Shown one piece after another: positions 52,750 through 64,000 of a DNA stretch of 64,000 nucleotides. Origin of the DNA: Cinclus cinclus. Taxonomy: Eukaryota; Chordata; Aves; Passeriformes; Cinclidae. The notes below the pieces were generated by a model. That model had not been told where the DNA came from. It ran no database searches and worked only from the letters and a program-made list of their open reading frames with translations. The stretch is from the NCBI RefSeq assembly GCF_963662255.1, contig NC_085047.1:96355619-96419618 (forward strand), read 5' to 3'. Numbering within the stretch: the stretch's first letter is position 1; each line of letters opens with the position of its first letter. Made by a program: the position numbers and the translations under genes.

Positions 52750-53448
52750 CCCCCAGCACTTCATCCAAGAATGTGATCATGAGACAAACATTTAATAAAC
52801 AAGCCCAAAACTAATCAGAATGGTGTCAGGGCATCTGGTGATATGACCTTATCTTAGCTGCTTAATGGAGGCAGAACTTATTTAAGTTCTCATAGTATAG
52901 GAAAGATAGCTACCTGAAAAATTACTTCAGAAGTCTTTTTATGGACCTGTCATGTTCCTACAGAAAATGTCTCCTCACAAATTTTGCATGAAACCTCCGG
53001 AAGACTGGTAGAAATCATTATGGAATTCCTCAACATTTGTAGGTTTGGTTTTCTTTCACTGGCTAACAGCTGGGAAGGTCTTAAGGAACCTAAGTGGTAT
53101 TCAGCTTCTGCTCACATACCAGCAGGATACAGGGACCTTATTGAGCTAGTTGTAGAGCTATATTATATAGATAGTCCTACTCAAAAAGATCAGAATGGAA
53201 GATGGGAACATCTCTCCATTCAAGAACACTTCATTTTAGAATGCAGTCTAAAATACCACTTCAAATATCCTTTTCATTATACTCACTGTAGAAGTTACTA
53301 GAAAACTATTAAAGTAATAAGATTAATAATTTCCAAGCATGTTTGTTACTGCTTGTCCTTTTTACTGGTTCTCAACAGGTTGAAGGTCTTCCTCCATTTT
53401 AAATATTACAGAAGAATGAAAACAAATACAGACTGAATTTTTTACTGG
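52747..53448. other. Unique non-coding sequence
   Basis: The frame 52984-53301 (+) has mixed composition but no recognised family. Confidence 0.5.
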
Positions 53449-54034
53449 TGGTGTGGCTTAAGTCCAGCTGGAAATTAGGCACCATGTGGCCACTCATTCA
53501 ACCCTCCTCTCTTTCCCCCACCACAGTGGAATGGGGAGGAGAATCAAAGTAAATATTATAAATTCCGATAAGAACAGCTTAATAATTAAAAACTAAGTAA
53601 AACAAAATAATAATAATGGTAAATAATATTAATAATTATAATAATAATAATAATGAACATAAACAAGTGATGTGCCATGCAATCACTCACCACCCACTGA
53701 CCAATGCCATGCCCTTCTTCCCAAACTCAGATCAGTCCTCCCTTCTGGGTAACTCTCCCCAGTTTATCTCATGGGTGTGACATTCTATGATGTGGAATAT
53801 CCCTTTGGCCAGTTCAGATCACTTGTCCTAGCTGTGTTTCCTCTCAGTTTCTTCTGTTTATCTTCTCACTGGAACAGCATGAGACACACATAAAAATGTC
53901 TTTGACTTAGGATAAACAAAAATTAGCAAAACCCAAAAGATCAGTGTGTTATCATTATTCTTATTCTAAATCTGAAACACAGCACTATGTCAGCTACTGA
54001 GAAGGAATTAACTATCTCAGCCAAAACCAGGACA
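53449..54034 (-). mobile_element. Endogenous-retrovirus solo LTR (avian ERVL-like), minus orientation
   Basis: The plus strand starts TGGTGTGGCTTAAGTCC and ends CAGCCAAAACCAGGACA. Flanking ACTGG (53444-53448) and ATTGG (54035-54039) match at four of five bases, a plausible worn 5-bp duplication. It shares the GATGTGGAATATCCCTTTGG block with the 46.1 kb copy. An AAT-rich expansion (53603-53655) sits in the zone of the polyadenylation signal. There are no internal retroviral genes. Confidence 0.85.
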
Positions 54035-54299
54035 ATTGGCTTTTGTCTAACATACCAGTGAGAATATTGTGTGATGAAATGTGAATTAAAAAAAACCTTA
54101 AAGCAAGCACTGAATATTACAGCTTGTCTTTGAGAATTTCTGTGGACCTGGTAACACCTCAGATGCCTGCAGAAGGTGCCTTGGCAATGCATTGATCTCC
54201 TATTAAAGATTCATTTTCTAAGAGATGTGTAGCAACTCAATGCACTTCTATGATAAGGGGAAGGAAAGAAGAAGTAAAGCTTCAATATGTATTTACTGG

Positions 54300-54372
54300 T
54301 AGTATTAATAGTAGTAGCAGTAGTACAACTAGTAGTAATAGTAGTAGTAGCAGCTGTAGCAGCAAGCAGCAA
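54300..54372. repeat. Imperfect (AGT/AGC)n trinucleotide repeat
   Basis: AGTAGT and AGCAGC triplets with several interruptions. Confidence 0.85.
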
Positions 54373-57300
54373 GGGGCAAAATAGATTAAATTGTCTAAGA
54401 CCAAGTACAACTTCTACTAAAAGTGATGAATATTGGTAGCCAAGTGGCAGAGCAGGATCTAGCTATTGCAGGACTACTGAAATACTTTTTTTTTTTTTTT
54501 TGCAAGTCCGGTAGTGCTCAGTATTTTCATTAAAAACATAGATAATGGAGAAAATTAAGAGAAAACATTCAAATCATATTGGTCAGAAAGGGAACTCAGG
54601 CTCTTTGGAAGACAGCCTCAGAGTTCAGAATGGTCCTTTGCAACTCACCATGATCATCAGTTGTCTTGATATTAATGACACCACCAAACAGACAGGTAGG
54701 CAAGAAAAGGGGAACAGGATTGCACTAAGAGGAAGATAATAAGCACTAGCAGCAATAGAAAAGCCATTGATCTGTATAATAAATTTGTTTCATAAGGCAT
54801 TTATGAAAATTTTAGAATGAAAATGACATCATCAAAATGACACTAAAAACATTTTGAAAATATAAATGTCAGGACAGGTGCCTCTGACTAGAAAAGGCTG
54901 TGACTGAATTTTCCAAGATAAGAAGTTGTTATTAATGAGCATGATCAATTGTTCATCATGTCCCATGACTGCAGTACATTAAGCATTCGGCTTAATTTAC
55001 AGCAAAAAAAAAAAAAAATTTGGATAGATCAGGAAAGCGTGCTTCTTAATATAAGACTAACCAGAACAGACTGTTTAATAGGCTATAGAAACAGTATAAT
55101 TTCAAGATCAAAAAGAAGTCACACAAGTTTTTGACATGGAGAGGCTGGCTATACTTGAATTGCCTCAAAACAAGAAGGCAAATCATCTTCCAAGGTCAGG
55201 CTGTTTGCTTTTATTTTGGCTCCCCTCACCCCTTTCCCTTCATTTCTACAATTTTTCTATTCCTAAAATTTTGTACTTAAAAGACAAAGTTTACTTTTCT
55301 GCCTTACACTGTGTATTCCATAAGCCCATGATAATTTTCGTGTTCCAAACATCACACCCAGTTTCTCAAACGATCTGGGAACTATTAGGCTTACAGAAAA
55401 TTCCCACTATCTTGCTTAGCTGCTCTAGAAACAGCAGTAATAATGAAGCCAATATTCTAAACCAGGTTTCTGCTACATGCAATCACTAATGCATAGAAAG
55501 GTTCTAAACAAAATTATGAAAATAAATCATACAGATGGTAAATCGTAGAAATGGGGCAAAAATCACATTACTAGTATATTAAACTCATTAATGAGAATCT
55601 TAGAGAAAAGGTAATGTAGAAAACTATGTGAAAAATCTTCAGAAAAATATTTTGAAACCCCATGAAAACTACAGCACAAATGATGTCAGCCTTTGAAACA
55701 TTAACTGAGGAGGAATTATATGGCCAGAACATCATGCTGGTTATTGACAAAATCTGAAGGACATATTCAAGAAGGAAATAAGCAAGCTTTAGAACTACAT
55801 ACAACTCTTATTTAAACCATGGGTCATGGTAAAGCTCTTGGAGGAAGAAAATGCAGGTAAAGAAACTATGAATCCTCCATAATGAAAGGAACAAAATGAT
55901 CCAGCTTCTGAAAAAACCCGCAGTGAAAAGATTGGGCCAGAGACAGTGACTTAGAAAGATACCCTGAAATAAAGCATTTGAGCAGATAATTGCGATTATG
56001 GGGAAAAAGCATGCCATGTCCACCTGAAAATCTTTAGTTGAATAGGAGCTGACTAATCAAACTGGCAATATCAGCTTAGTCATATAATAACTCAACTGAT
56101 CTTACTAGCTAAGATGAGCTATTACTGATGTGTCCAAGAAAATACTAGTGCTGCCTCTTTTTTAAGTTCCTGTGAATCAAAGGGGGGAAAAAATCAGATA
56201 CCTTGCTAATACTTGTATTTCCTATTGAGATTACAGTGTTGTTTTAGCCAGATTCCAATATATTTGTAATATGAGAGTGATAAAAAGTTTGCAACCTACT
56301 CTTCTGATTCAGATAAGGCTAACTTGTTCCTGAGGACCTATACTACAACTCATATTGGTAATATTAAATGCATAGAAATAGGCTGATGAATGAGAAGATA
56401 GTTGGAATTTCTGTGAGAAGGCAAAAGCTAAAAGAAATAATAATAAATTCAGGGAAATAATAATTAGAAATTGCAAAAACTAAGTAGGAAATAGCTCTCA
56501 GGAGAATGCCATACTGACTATGTTTGATTCATCTCATATTTTAGCTAAGTTCCTTCAGGAATGAGTAATCAGAAGTGTAGTCAATGTAATGAAAGAAAGA
56601 ACTAATACTCCAGTAATATTGCTAAATATAAAGCTTATGGAAGTTAACATTACAATAATTACATATAAATTGGATCCATTGCTATTTTTTTCATACAGGT
56701 TTTCCCTATTGACACAAAGTGTAATCCTCTTGTATTCTCAATCTTTTATCATTTAACATCACTGAAATTCAATATGTAAATAAAAAGTTTTAACCACAGG
56801 AGAAAAGATGAAGCCAACCAAACATGGACTCAGACCTTGAGGGAAAGAACTGGAAGTTTTGAGCTTCATCATTCTATAGGGCCTTACATGTTCAAACTGC
56901 TGTATGAGCATTCATTAGTGAAAAATGTCTCCTTTCATCATCTCATGCTAATTACTGAGAGAAGCAGCAAAATGTTAGTAGCACTAATGTATTCTGCACA
57001 AGATAGTGCCCTGTCGTGTATTAATTAGCATGAGAATAGGAAAGAGAACTGTCTTGAGGAAATATCCCAGGAGTGCAAAGGAGCAGGAAGGTATAACCCT
57101 GTTTCAAAGTACTTGAAGGTAACAAGAAAAACAGACAAACAAAATAAGCAAATCTTAAGAAAAGAGCCAACTGCAATGTTTTGTTGTTTTTTCATTTTCA
57201 AATTGTCATAGTGAAAGGGGAAATATCTCCTTAATGATGAATCTTCATTCATTCTCATTTAGCTTGTATTCAGATAAAATAGTAAATGTCTGCACCTCAA

Positions 57301-59870
57301 TTAAGTATTATTACTAAGTCATCTTTGATTATAACCCTGATTGTTCCCCATAGTGAGCTTGTAAATCACTCAAGTTGAGCTCTGTGCCTGCCTCAGATGC
57401 CCTGCAGGGTGAAGACTGATTTCTCAAACATTTCTTGGAATCGGTCTCTTCCCCTAGGCATTCTCTTACTGGAATTTTAATGTGATTTTCCACTGATTTG
57501 TTCTGCTTTGGAAGTCTGTGGCAACATTTCCTTTTTGTTTTAATCATTTTTCCCAATTATTTTCTTTTTCAGTGAGAAATGCAAAACTTTGCAATACTTT
57601 GAAGAACAACATCTGCTCATTTGCATGGAGAAAATTTTATTTTGTCTGTTATTTTTCATTCTACTAGTAATTGAAAAGCAAGGAAAATTGAAGCATCTTC
57701 TGGCAGGAGGAAGGGAAATAAAAAAATATTCTTTTCTCACATGTATATAAAGAGAAAACTATATGTTGTTTAAAATTACACCAAATATGTTTTATTTAAA
57801 AACTTTGAAACAAACAACCAAAGCCAATATATTATGACTGTTCAAAAACAGTTTGCTCCAGAACAGGCATTTTCATTAAATAAAAATAAGCATTTCTGTA
57901 TGTCAGACTTATGTCCCTCAAAGCCACATGTGGAAAGTGCTGTTAAATTTTTCAATAACATGAAAGCTTAGTCCAGTAGGAAGTGGCTTTTCTCCCATCA
58001 CCTCATTGAGGTTTGAAATCCTTATGATATGGGATACTGCTTAAAAATGTAATTCACATCTGGCTTCTGAAGTTTTTAGGCACATGAGGAAAGACAGAAT
58101 ATCCCAGCAAAATTCAAAGTTGATTAAGAGAAGACTGCAGCCACGTGGAAAATCATATTACCACATGTGATTTAAAAACACAAATGAGGACTTAAACAAA
58201 TAGAGTAATAATTTGATGTTGATTTAGCCACAGATTCAAGGATATGCTTGAATACTGCAAACTAATTCAAGGGATTAATGATGTATGTATTAGTTATGCA
58301 CATTCCTTCTTAACTGATTTGCCAGAAAGCTTCTTCGCTGGCAAAGAAACCCTTTTTTTTTTTTTTTTTCAGGAGTCCATTACAGCCTCCTCCATCTCTT
58401 TGTTAGCAAAAAGGTAAATTTGATGCCAGTTGTTCTGATACATTGTTCCTAAGTATTTCATAATCTGTCGTTTAAGGGCTTCCTAACACAAATATTTTAA
58501 AAACCAAAGAAAAAGCAAGCACAGAGGGTTCTCTGTAAAGCCACAATACATTTCTATGATATTACAGAAACAAATGATAAAGAGCAGAAATCATTAATAA
58601 ATGGTGTTGATCAATATCCCTATGCATTTCAAATAACTGAATTTTGGATTAATGTCTCTGTGTTTTGCAATAAGTCTACAGGATATAGAAATAGCTGTGG
58701 TAATATTTTTCCACTGTTAATTATCTGTTTTTCCCAGGACAATCAAAAAAACCATCTCCACTGTAGAAAAAAATATGAGATTACATGGAAGAAAATTACA
58801 ATGGATTTAGAATTCAATATACAGCTTTTAAGTTTACTTTATTGCACAAACCTTACACATTTTGACTTGACTAATTAAAGAAAAAACATATATATTCAGT
58901 AGGGATACTTTTGTTATTTCAGGTAGCAAATATTAAATCATATTTGAACACAGAAGTAAAATCTCAATGAAAGCAACAACAAAAAAGTCAATTTGCAACT
59001 TTTTTTTTTCCATGTAAGTAATTGAAATTGTGAATAATTTGTGAATATATTTTATTCTGGCATATTAAAAAACTAATTATAAACTTCTAAAATCTTAGGT
59101 TTGTAAATTTCAGTTTTCTGCCCATAAAATATACCTGTATACTGCTCTGAGTCCTCCTACTACTGTACCTAAGCCATATTTTGCATGCATGTGAAAATAC
59201 TTATTTTCAATATTTCAGTCACTTTGCCAACAGTGAAATTTAGAGCTTGGAAGATGGCAACAGAAAGAAGTAAGTGGGTATATTTAGAGAACATAATCTT
59301 CTTTGTTTACATCCTATATAACAGTCTCACTTGTATCTTATAGATGCTGGTGGCATGGCAAAGCTCCAAATATTTTTTTTACTTGAAAGTGGACATTGAA
59401 ATGTGTCACTTGTAAATCAGGTGAAACACTGAAGACTTTTTTCATTGCTCATATATCCAAAGAACTGTACAATTTAACTCCCCTGTGGAGGTGTTGTTGG
59501 TCTGTTGTTTGTTGGTTGGTTGTTTTTTTTCTCCTTGGTACTTTAAAGAAATTATTTCAAAACAATGAAATAATAAAATAGATTTTTTTTTTCCTCTGGA
59601 ATCTTCATAATTGTTTCTCTTTAAAGTACATATATATATGCTATGAGGATATGGATACTATTTTAAAAGAAGACTCAAGAGACATATTTAGGACTTCATG
59701 TGGCCATCAGTCTTACTTTCTGGAGTATTAAAAATGGACACTTTTTTATTTTGAACTTTATTTTTCTTCCATCATTTCCACATGGACTTTCTTGGACTAC
59801 AGCACTTATTCCATACAGACAGTTTGAAAAAATATCAGTTTAAAATAAATGCAAGTCATTGATACAACAG
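54373..59870. other. Unique AT-rich non-coding sequence, about 5.5 kb
   Basis: No gene was recognised. T or A runs lie at 54486-54501, 55004-55018 and 58352-58370. An octamer ATTTGCAT lies at 57619-57626. Confidence 0.55.
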
Positions 59871-60320
59871 ATGCCATCTGAAACAGACATCACCTGTAAG
59901 AAGCTGTCAGACAGAGTATATCCATTGGAAAGTGATATCATAAAAATCCACAACATTTTTATCACAAAGTTATTGAGGTTTTGCATGCATCATCCTTGGT
60001 ATTCCATCATCTGGAAGAAAGCCAGTGGTAAAAATGCACAGACCTGGAAATCTTTGATGTATTTTCCCTCACTGGAGGCAGCAGCTAGCAATGACTCAGC
60101 TCCAGTTCTTCTCTGTGCATTGTGCCAGGGTTTCTTTGGTCTGTTTATTAAGCTGGAAACAAAGGTAACTCTAACTCTGGCATTGCAATTCTGTTTGCAA
60201 TCAGAATCAGTTGTTTCAGTCAGAAAAACCAAACTGAGAAAGTGGCAGCAAACTGATCATCTCTCAATAACTTTTCATCCAAACTTCCCCAGGGAATATG
60301 AGGGAGGAAGGGGACTTTGA
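59871..60320 (+). other. Longest ATG frame outside repeats; unidentified
   Basis: About 149 codons run from the ATG at 59871 to a stop at 60318-60320. The peptide has mixed composition with no signal peptide, no clear domain and no recognised motif. Given 64 kb and six frames, one frame of this length by chance is not surprising. A lncRNA-type frame is possible. Confidence 0.12.
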
Positions 60321-62301
60321 TCAGAAAGCCAGTTCTTGAACAGTTGAACCTGAAAAGCAAGTTTTCCCTCAGCTGAGCCATGTCATCTCCTTTTAATCTG
60401 GGCATGTGGTGGATTCAATATGCTGGACTAAAAAGCAGTGGCAATAGAAAACTGCATGTGTGGATGCTCAAAAGAACAAGAAAGAGATCCTTGTTGCAAT
60501 TGGATTTCTATGTTCAGTTACACCATATGCAATTATGCAGAGAACTAAGACATATCTCAAGATCTCCTCAAGCTGTTCTAGGCAGGAGCAGTAGTTTATT
60601 TAGATTTATAGAAAACATGTTAATAAAGATATCTGTATGTCAACTAGTCCATTCCCTGGCCCAAAGGCAGAGTCCACCTAGAGGATGCAACAGCTGGTGT
60701 AGGCAGAACTGAGCTGCAGCATGTCAACATCTGCTCTGATGTGAAGAGTTGAGACATAAAGGTCTATAAAAAAAAAACCTTCCTGCTGTTCCTACATTTT
60801 GTTCTTTCTTGAGAAGTACAGTCCCTCATCATACTGGTAAACCTTACTGTCACTGCAGTTCATTGTTAGTTTTATCTATTGTAGGAAATTAAATCTGGCA
60901 GAAGCACGGTCTGAAGTACAGGCATGAGAGCATCTCATGCAGAGGTCAGCTTGCTTTCAGGCACGGCTGCAGCTTGTGCCAAATAACCTCTTCCTGGCTC
61001 CTGTTCAAAAGACAGCACAAGCCAGAGATGCTTCCCAGTCTGCAAACAGCAAAACCCAAGGAAACACAAGGGTTTAGTTACACACACAAACTCTGCTGTG
61101 CCAGGGCCGCAGAATAGGATCTGGTCAGGTTTTCTTACATTAGTACATTTATAGTCACTCAGGAAATGAGCCAAAAAAATCTAATTTTTGTTCAACTCTT
61201 CCCATCTTTGGTGATGTGGGATTGATCACTTCTTACTTTTGGATCAGATTCCTGTACTTACTGTTGAAGAAACAGGGATACATCCTTGTCCCTCTATCAA
61301 CACATATTTCTGGCATCAGAGAACTCAGCAGTCACAAATTTCCTGTACTCAGACCAGAAGAAAAGGAGGTTCACAGCAGAACCTTAAGCTGGGTCCATTT
61401 TTTTAAAATTCTATATCAATAACTGAATCTCAGGGCTGTCCTTTATGTTACCTAACAAGAGTTTACTGTTTGATTCTGTCCTCATGGCATATTTTTACAA
61501 AGGTGATATTGCATTCATATCCCACTTCCCTTTCTACATTCTGAAATCTATCTAATCAGTCATTTTTTCCACATTCATACCATGCTACAAACAACCCAGG
61601 TCAGTTTGATGCATGAATTACATGCTAAAAAGGCACAGTATGGTTATCATAACATGAACATAACATTGCTCCCAAAATTGACTGTAAACTGGATGCAAGT
61701 GTAGGGAGATGGTTATTTGTTTTTCAGGGAAAAAAAAGAAAATTATGCATTCAGATAAGGAGATTGTGCATTATGTATATTATGTGCAGTAATTATGCTA
61801 CCATTTGAATCTGCTCCAAGGAGCTCCATTTTACACTTGAAAATGTCCTTTAAGTCTGTCATAGCCCCTCTGAATTCTTCATAATGTTGACTTCTTTCTA
61901 CTCAATAATGACATAAGACACCATCATCAAAATACAATTATATAACATCCCTGTGGCAAATGAAACCACTACTTACATGGAAAATTAATATTAGGAGAGT
62001 AACATAATTTTTTGCTGGAAATCTCCAAGGAAAGGTACCACTGTGAGCTGATAAAGCTTCTTGTGGTACAGAAAGAACTGCTCTTTGAAACAGAACGCTG
62101 TTATATTAAGTGGCCACGAGGAGCCTAATTAACATTTTCACTTAGTACTGCTTTCTTAATCTAAGAGACAAATCAGATTTCTGTTCCAAGGCATTGCATA
62201 TAAAACAATAAATCAAACTGAAATATTGCTTGGCCATCTTTCAGTGGGTTGCTAAATGCTAGTTCCTCCAAAAACTAGAGATCAGAATCATTATAAAAGT
62301 G
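60321..62301. other. Unique AT-rich non-coding sequence
   Basis: No gene or mobile element was recognised. The stretch 62090-62230 is rich in TAATTA and ATTTGCAT-like words, but this is only suggestive. Confidence 0.5.
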
Positions 62302-62317
62302 TGTGTGGGGGGGGGGA
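62302..62317. repeat. GT run followed by a G run
   Basis: GTGTGTG leads into ten or so consecutive G. Confidence 0.9.
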
Positions 62318-62343
62318 AGTATAAGCTTTGATCTGGGAGTATG

Positions 62344-62391
62344 TTGTCTCTACCTATCTACATTTTATTGTCTCTACCTATCTGCATCTTC
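62344..62391. repeat. 24-bp tandem duplication
   Basis: Two copies of a unit beginning TTGTCTCTACCTATCT (62344-62367 and 62368-62391), with 21 of 24 bases identical. Confidence 0.9.
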
Positions 62392-64000
62392 CATTCTTTC
62401 TTACAGTCATAGCCATTTTGAAATGTCTTGAAACACTGCTGAAGAGAAAACAACAGATAAAGATGCTGAGTAATCTTAATCTAAAAAAAAAAAACACAAT
62501 CATTATTTTCCGTGATTTCAAGACATTTGTCCTTGCACAAAACCCTCTAACAGTAACCAACCAGACTTTGTATGCGCTGATTTGGCAGCATTGTGCAGAT
62601 TTGCACTGACATCTAATGCATTACACTTGGCAAAATTTGGGGTGCGTGTTGGCTGTGATGTTGAGCAGGCAAGTATATGTCCCATATAACAAAGTGTTGT
62701 CTGACTTTGTTTTTGTAGGTTTTGTGTTGTTTTTTATTGCCTAGTAGCTAGGCAGCTCAGAAACTCAGCCATTTACTTTATCATTTAGGAACGGCTTTCA
62801 GATTTGTTACAGTCCCTAGAGAATCTGGGGTCTTCTAAATGAATCAAGTATTTATGATAAATAAATGGAGTATTATGTTTGTGATAGATGAATTTTTTTT
62901 TCCCTGCAGATCTTCTGGCCAGTCTAGGAACTGAGGATTGCTGTTGGATGAAAAATAGTTATTGCAATATGTTTCCTGAATGGGGTTATACCAGAGAATT
63001 AAATAACGGCAGTCATTCTGTGGGCAGCCATACAATATTAATGGTTTTTTTTATAATATAATTGTGGAAGTTTATTTGGTTTTGAATATTATTTGGATTT
63101 GGATACTAAGAACAATTTTTCTTCCATAACTTTCTTACTTGCACAAAATTCTACATTCCATAGAATATCCAAGGAAAATATTAAGATCTTTAATTAATAT
63201 AAAAAAGCTCCACTGCCATGGATGAAGTCACAGTGGATGACATCAACTGAGAATCTATCACAGAAACGAGATGTGGCTAATGGTTGTGAAGTGCACTTCT
63301 TTTTGCAAATTGTGGAAGACAAAAATGTGATATTTTTAGAAGCAATATTTTAAGAGACAACTTATGCATGCATGATATTAATGGCATAAGACATTAAGCT
63401 CTGAATGATAGCTTTTCCTTGCTTGAATACCAATGCATTATTTTATACTTAACAGATATCTCAGATGGCTATTTCTTCTTCCACTCCTTTATTTATGTAA
63501 GACGTTTTCTCCTTTTTCTCTTTTGCACATTTTGTTTGTCTTGTTATTTTTAGGGTCTGAACATTTATTCTGGGAATAGGTTTTGTCTGTTAGAATGAGT
63601 CATGCCCTACCTCCTTCTCTCATCCATACAAGCACACAGGCAGAACTGAAATGTCCCTTATGTCTCCAGAGCAGGAAGAGATTCTCTTGGTAGCATACAA
63701 TTTATTTCATATAACAGAGCTCTTATCACAGGTGTACAGTGAACAACAGCTACTTTTGACTTGTTTACAGATTAGTTTGGTTTTGGTTTGTTCTCTTTTA
63801 AATCCCAATGCAGATAATCTCTACTAGATTCACACTTACGACCTGCAGACTAATGCAAAGCTGTTGGGTTCCTTACTGTTTAGTGGAACACATACTTATT
63901 TATTCTTATATATTTTTTGCCTCTTTCTCATATTGTGATGTCAATATTGAGTACACGGTCATACATTATTTTATAGACAGTGTGTTTTACGTCTCCATTG
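62392..64000. other. Unique AT-rich non-coding sequence
   Basis: No gene or repeat was recognised up to the window end. Confidence 0.55.

Noticed and set aside
52559..52814. Poly-Asn and poly-Ile frames
   Set aside because: They are products of the AAT repeat and A run.
54486..54540. T run considered as a retrocopy tail
   Set aside because: Same reasons: no gene-like body and no duplication.
58352..58400. Long T run considered as the poly-A tail of a minus-strand retrocopy
   Set aside because: No polyadenylation signal or gene-like sequence precedes it on the minus strand, and no flanking duplication was found.
1..64000. Bacterial-type systems (operons, CRISPR, phage, toxin-antitoxin)
   Set aside because: Composition, repeats and lack of dense coding all indicate vertebrate nuclear DNA.

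Overview
This window looks like vertebrate nuclear DNA, most likely from a bird and probably a songbird. It is AT-rich and poor in CpG. It contains two CR1 LINE fragments, several solo LTRs of avian endogenous-retrovirus type, and many microsatellites. I find no bacterial organisation: no dense coding, operons, Shine-Dalgarno signals, tRNA or rRNA genes, and no CRISPR array. The organism call is inferred from repeat content and was not confirmed by a search.

I found no protein-coding gene that I can support. Nearly all open frames are short chance frames or lie inside repeats (LTRs, CR1, microsatellites). A few exon-like frames are listed at low confidence: 12459-12734 (-), 16689-16853 (+), 22485-22930 (-, with one internal stop) and 59871-60320 (+). 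The window is best read as intergenic desert or part of a large intron.

Layout. 0.7-1.2 kb: possible plus-oriented LTR. 3.4-3.8 kb: compound microsatellite with a G-quadruplex-type hexamer block running into 347 nt of pure purine. 8.8-9.4 kb: CTAT microsatellite abutting an internally deleted CR1. 10.8-11.3 kb: solo LTR. 19.2 kb: possible MIR-like fossil. 21.8 kb: hexamer microsatellite with changing unit. 27.3-27.75 kb: probable LTR. 30.8-31.0 kb: GC-rich block. 35.1-36.2 kb: solo LTR with an exact 5-bp target duplication, apparently inserted into an older LTR-like fragment ending at 36.42 kb. 40.5-41.3 kb: a related LTR. 43.2-43.4 kb: CpG-retaining block. 43.8-44.2 kb: GC-rich block. 46.1-46.65 kb and 53.4-54.0 kb: two related LTRs. 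49.6-50.45 kb: 3' part of a CR1 with its terminal 8-mer repeat. The rest is unique AT-rich sequence.

The feature I would follow first is orientation. Every well-oriented mobile element (both CR1s and the LTRs at 10.8, 27.3, 35.1, 36.2, 40.5, 46.1 and 53.4 kb) points to the minus strand. Such a bias is expected inside an intron of a plus-strand gene, because sense-oriented LTRs are selected against there. I saw no sign of a new multi-gene biological system.
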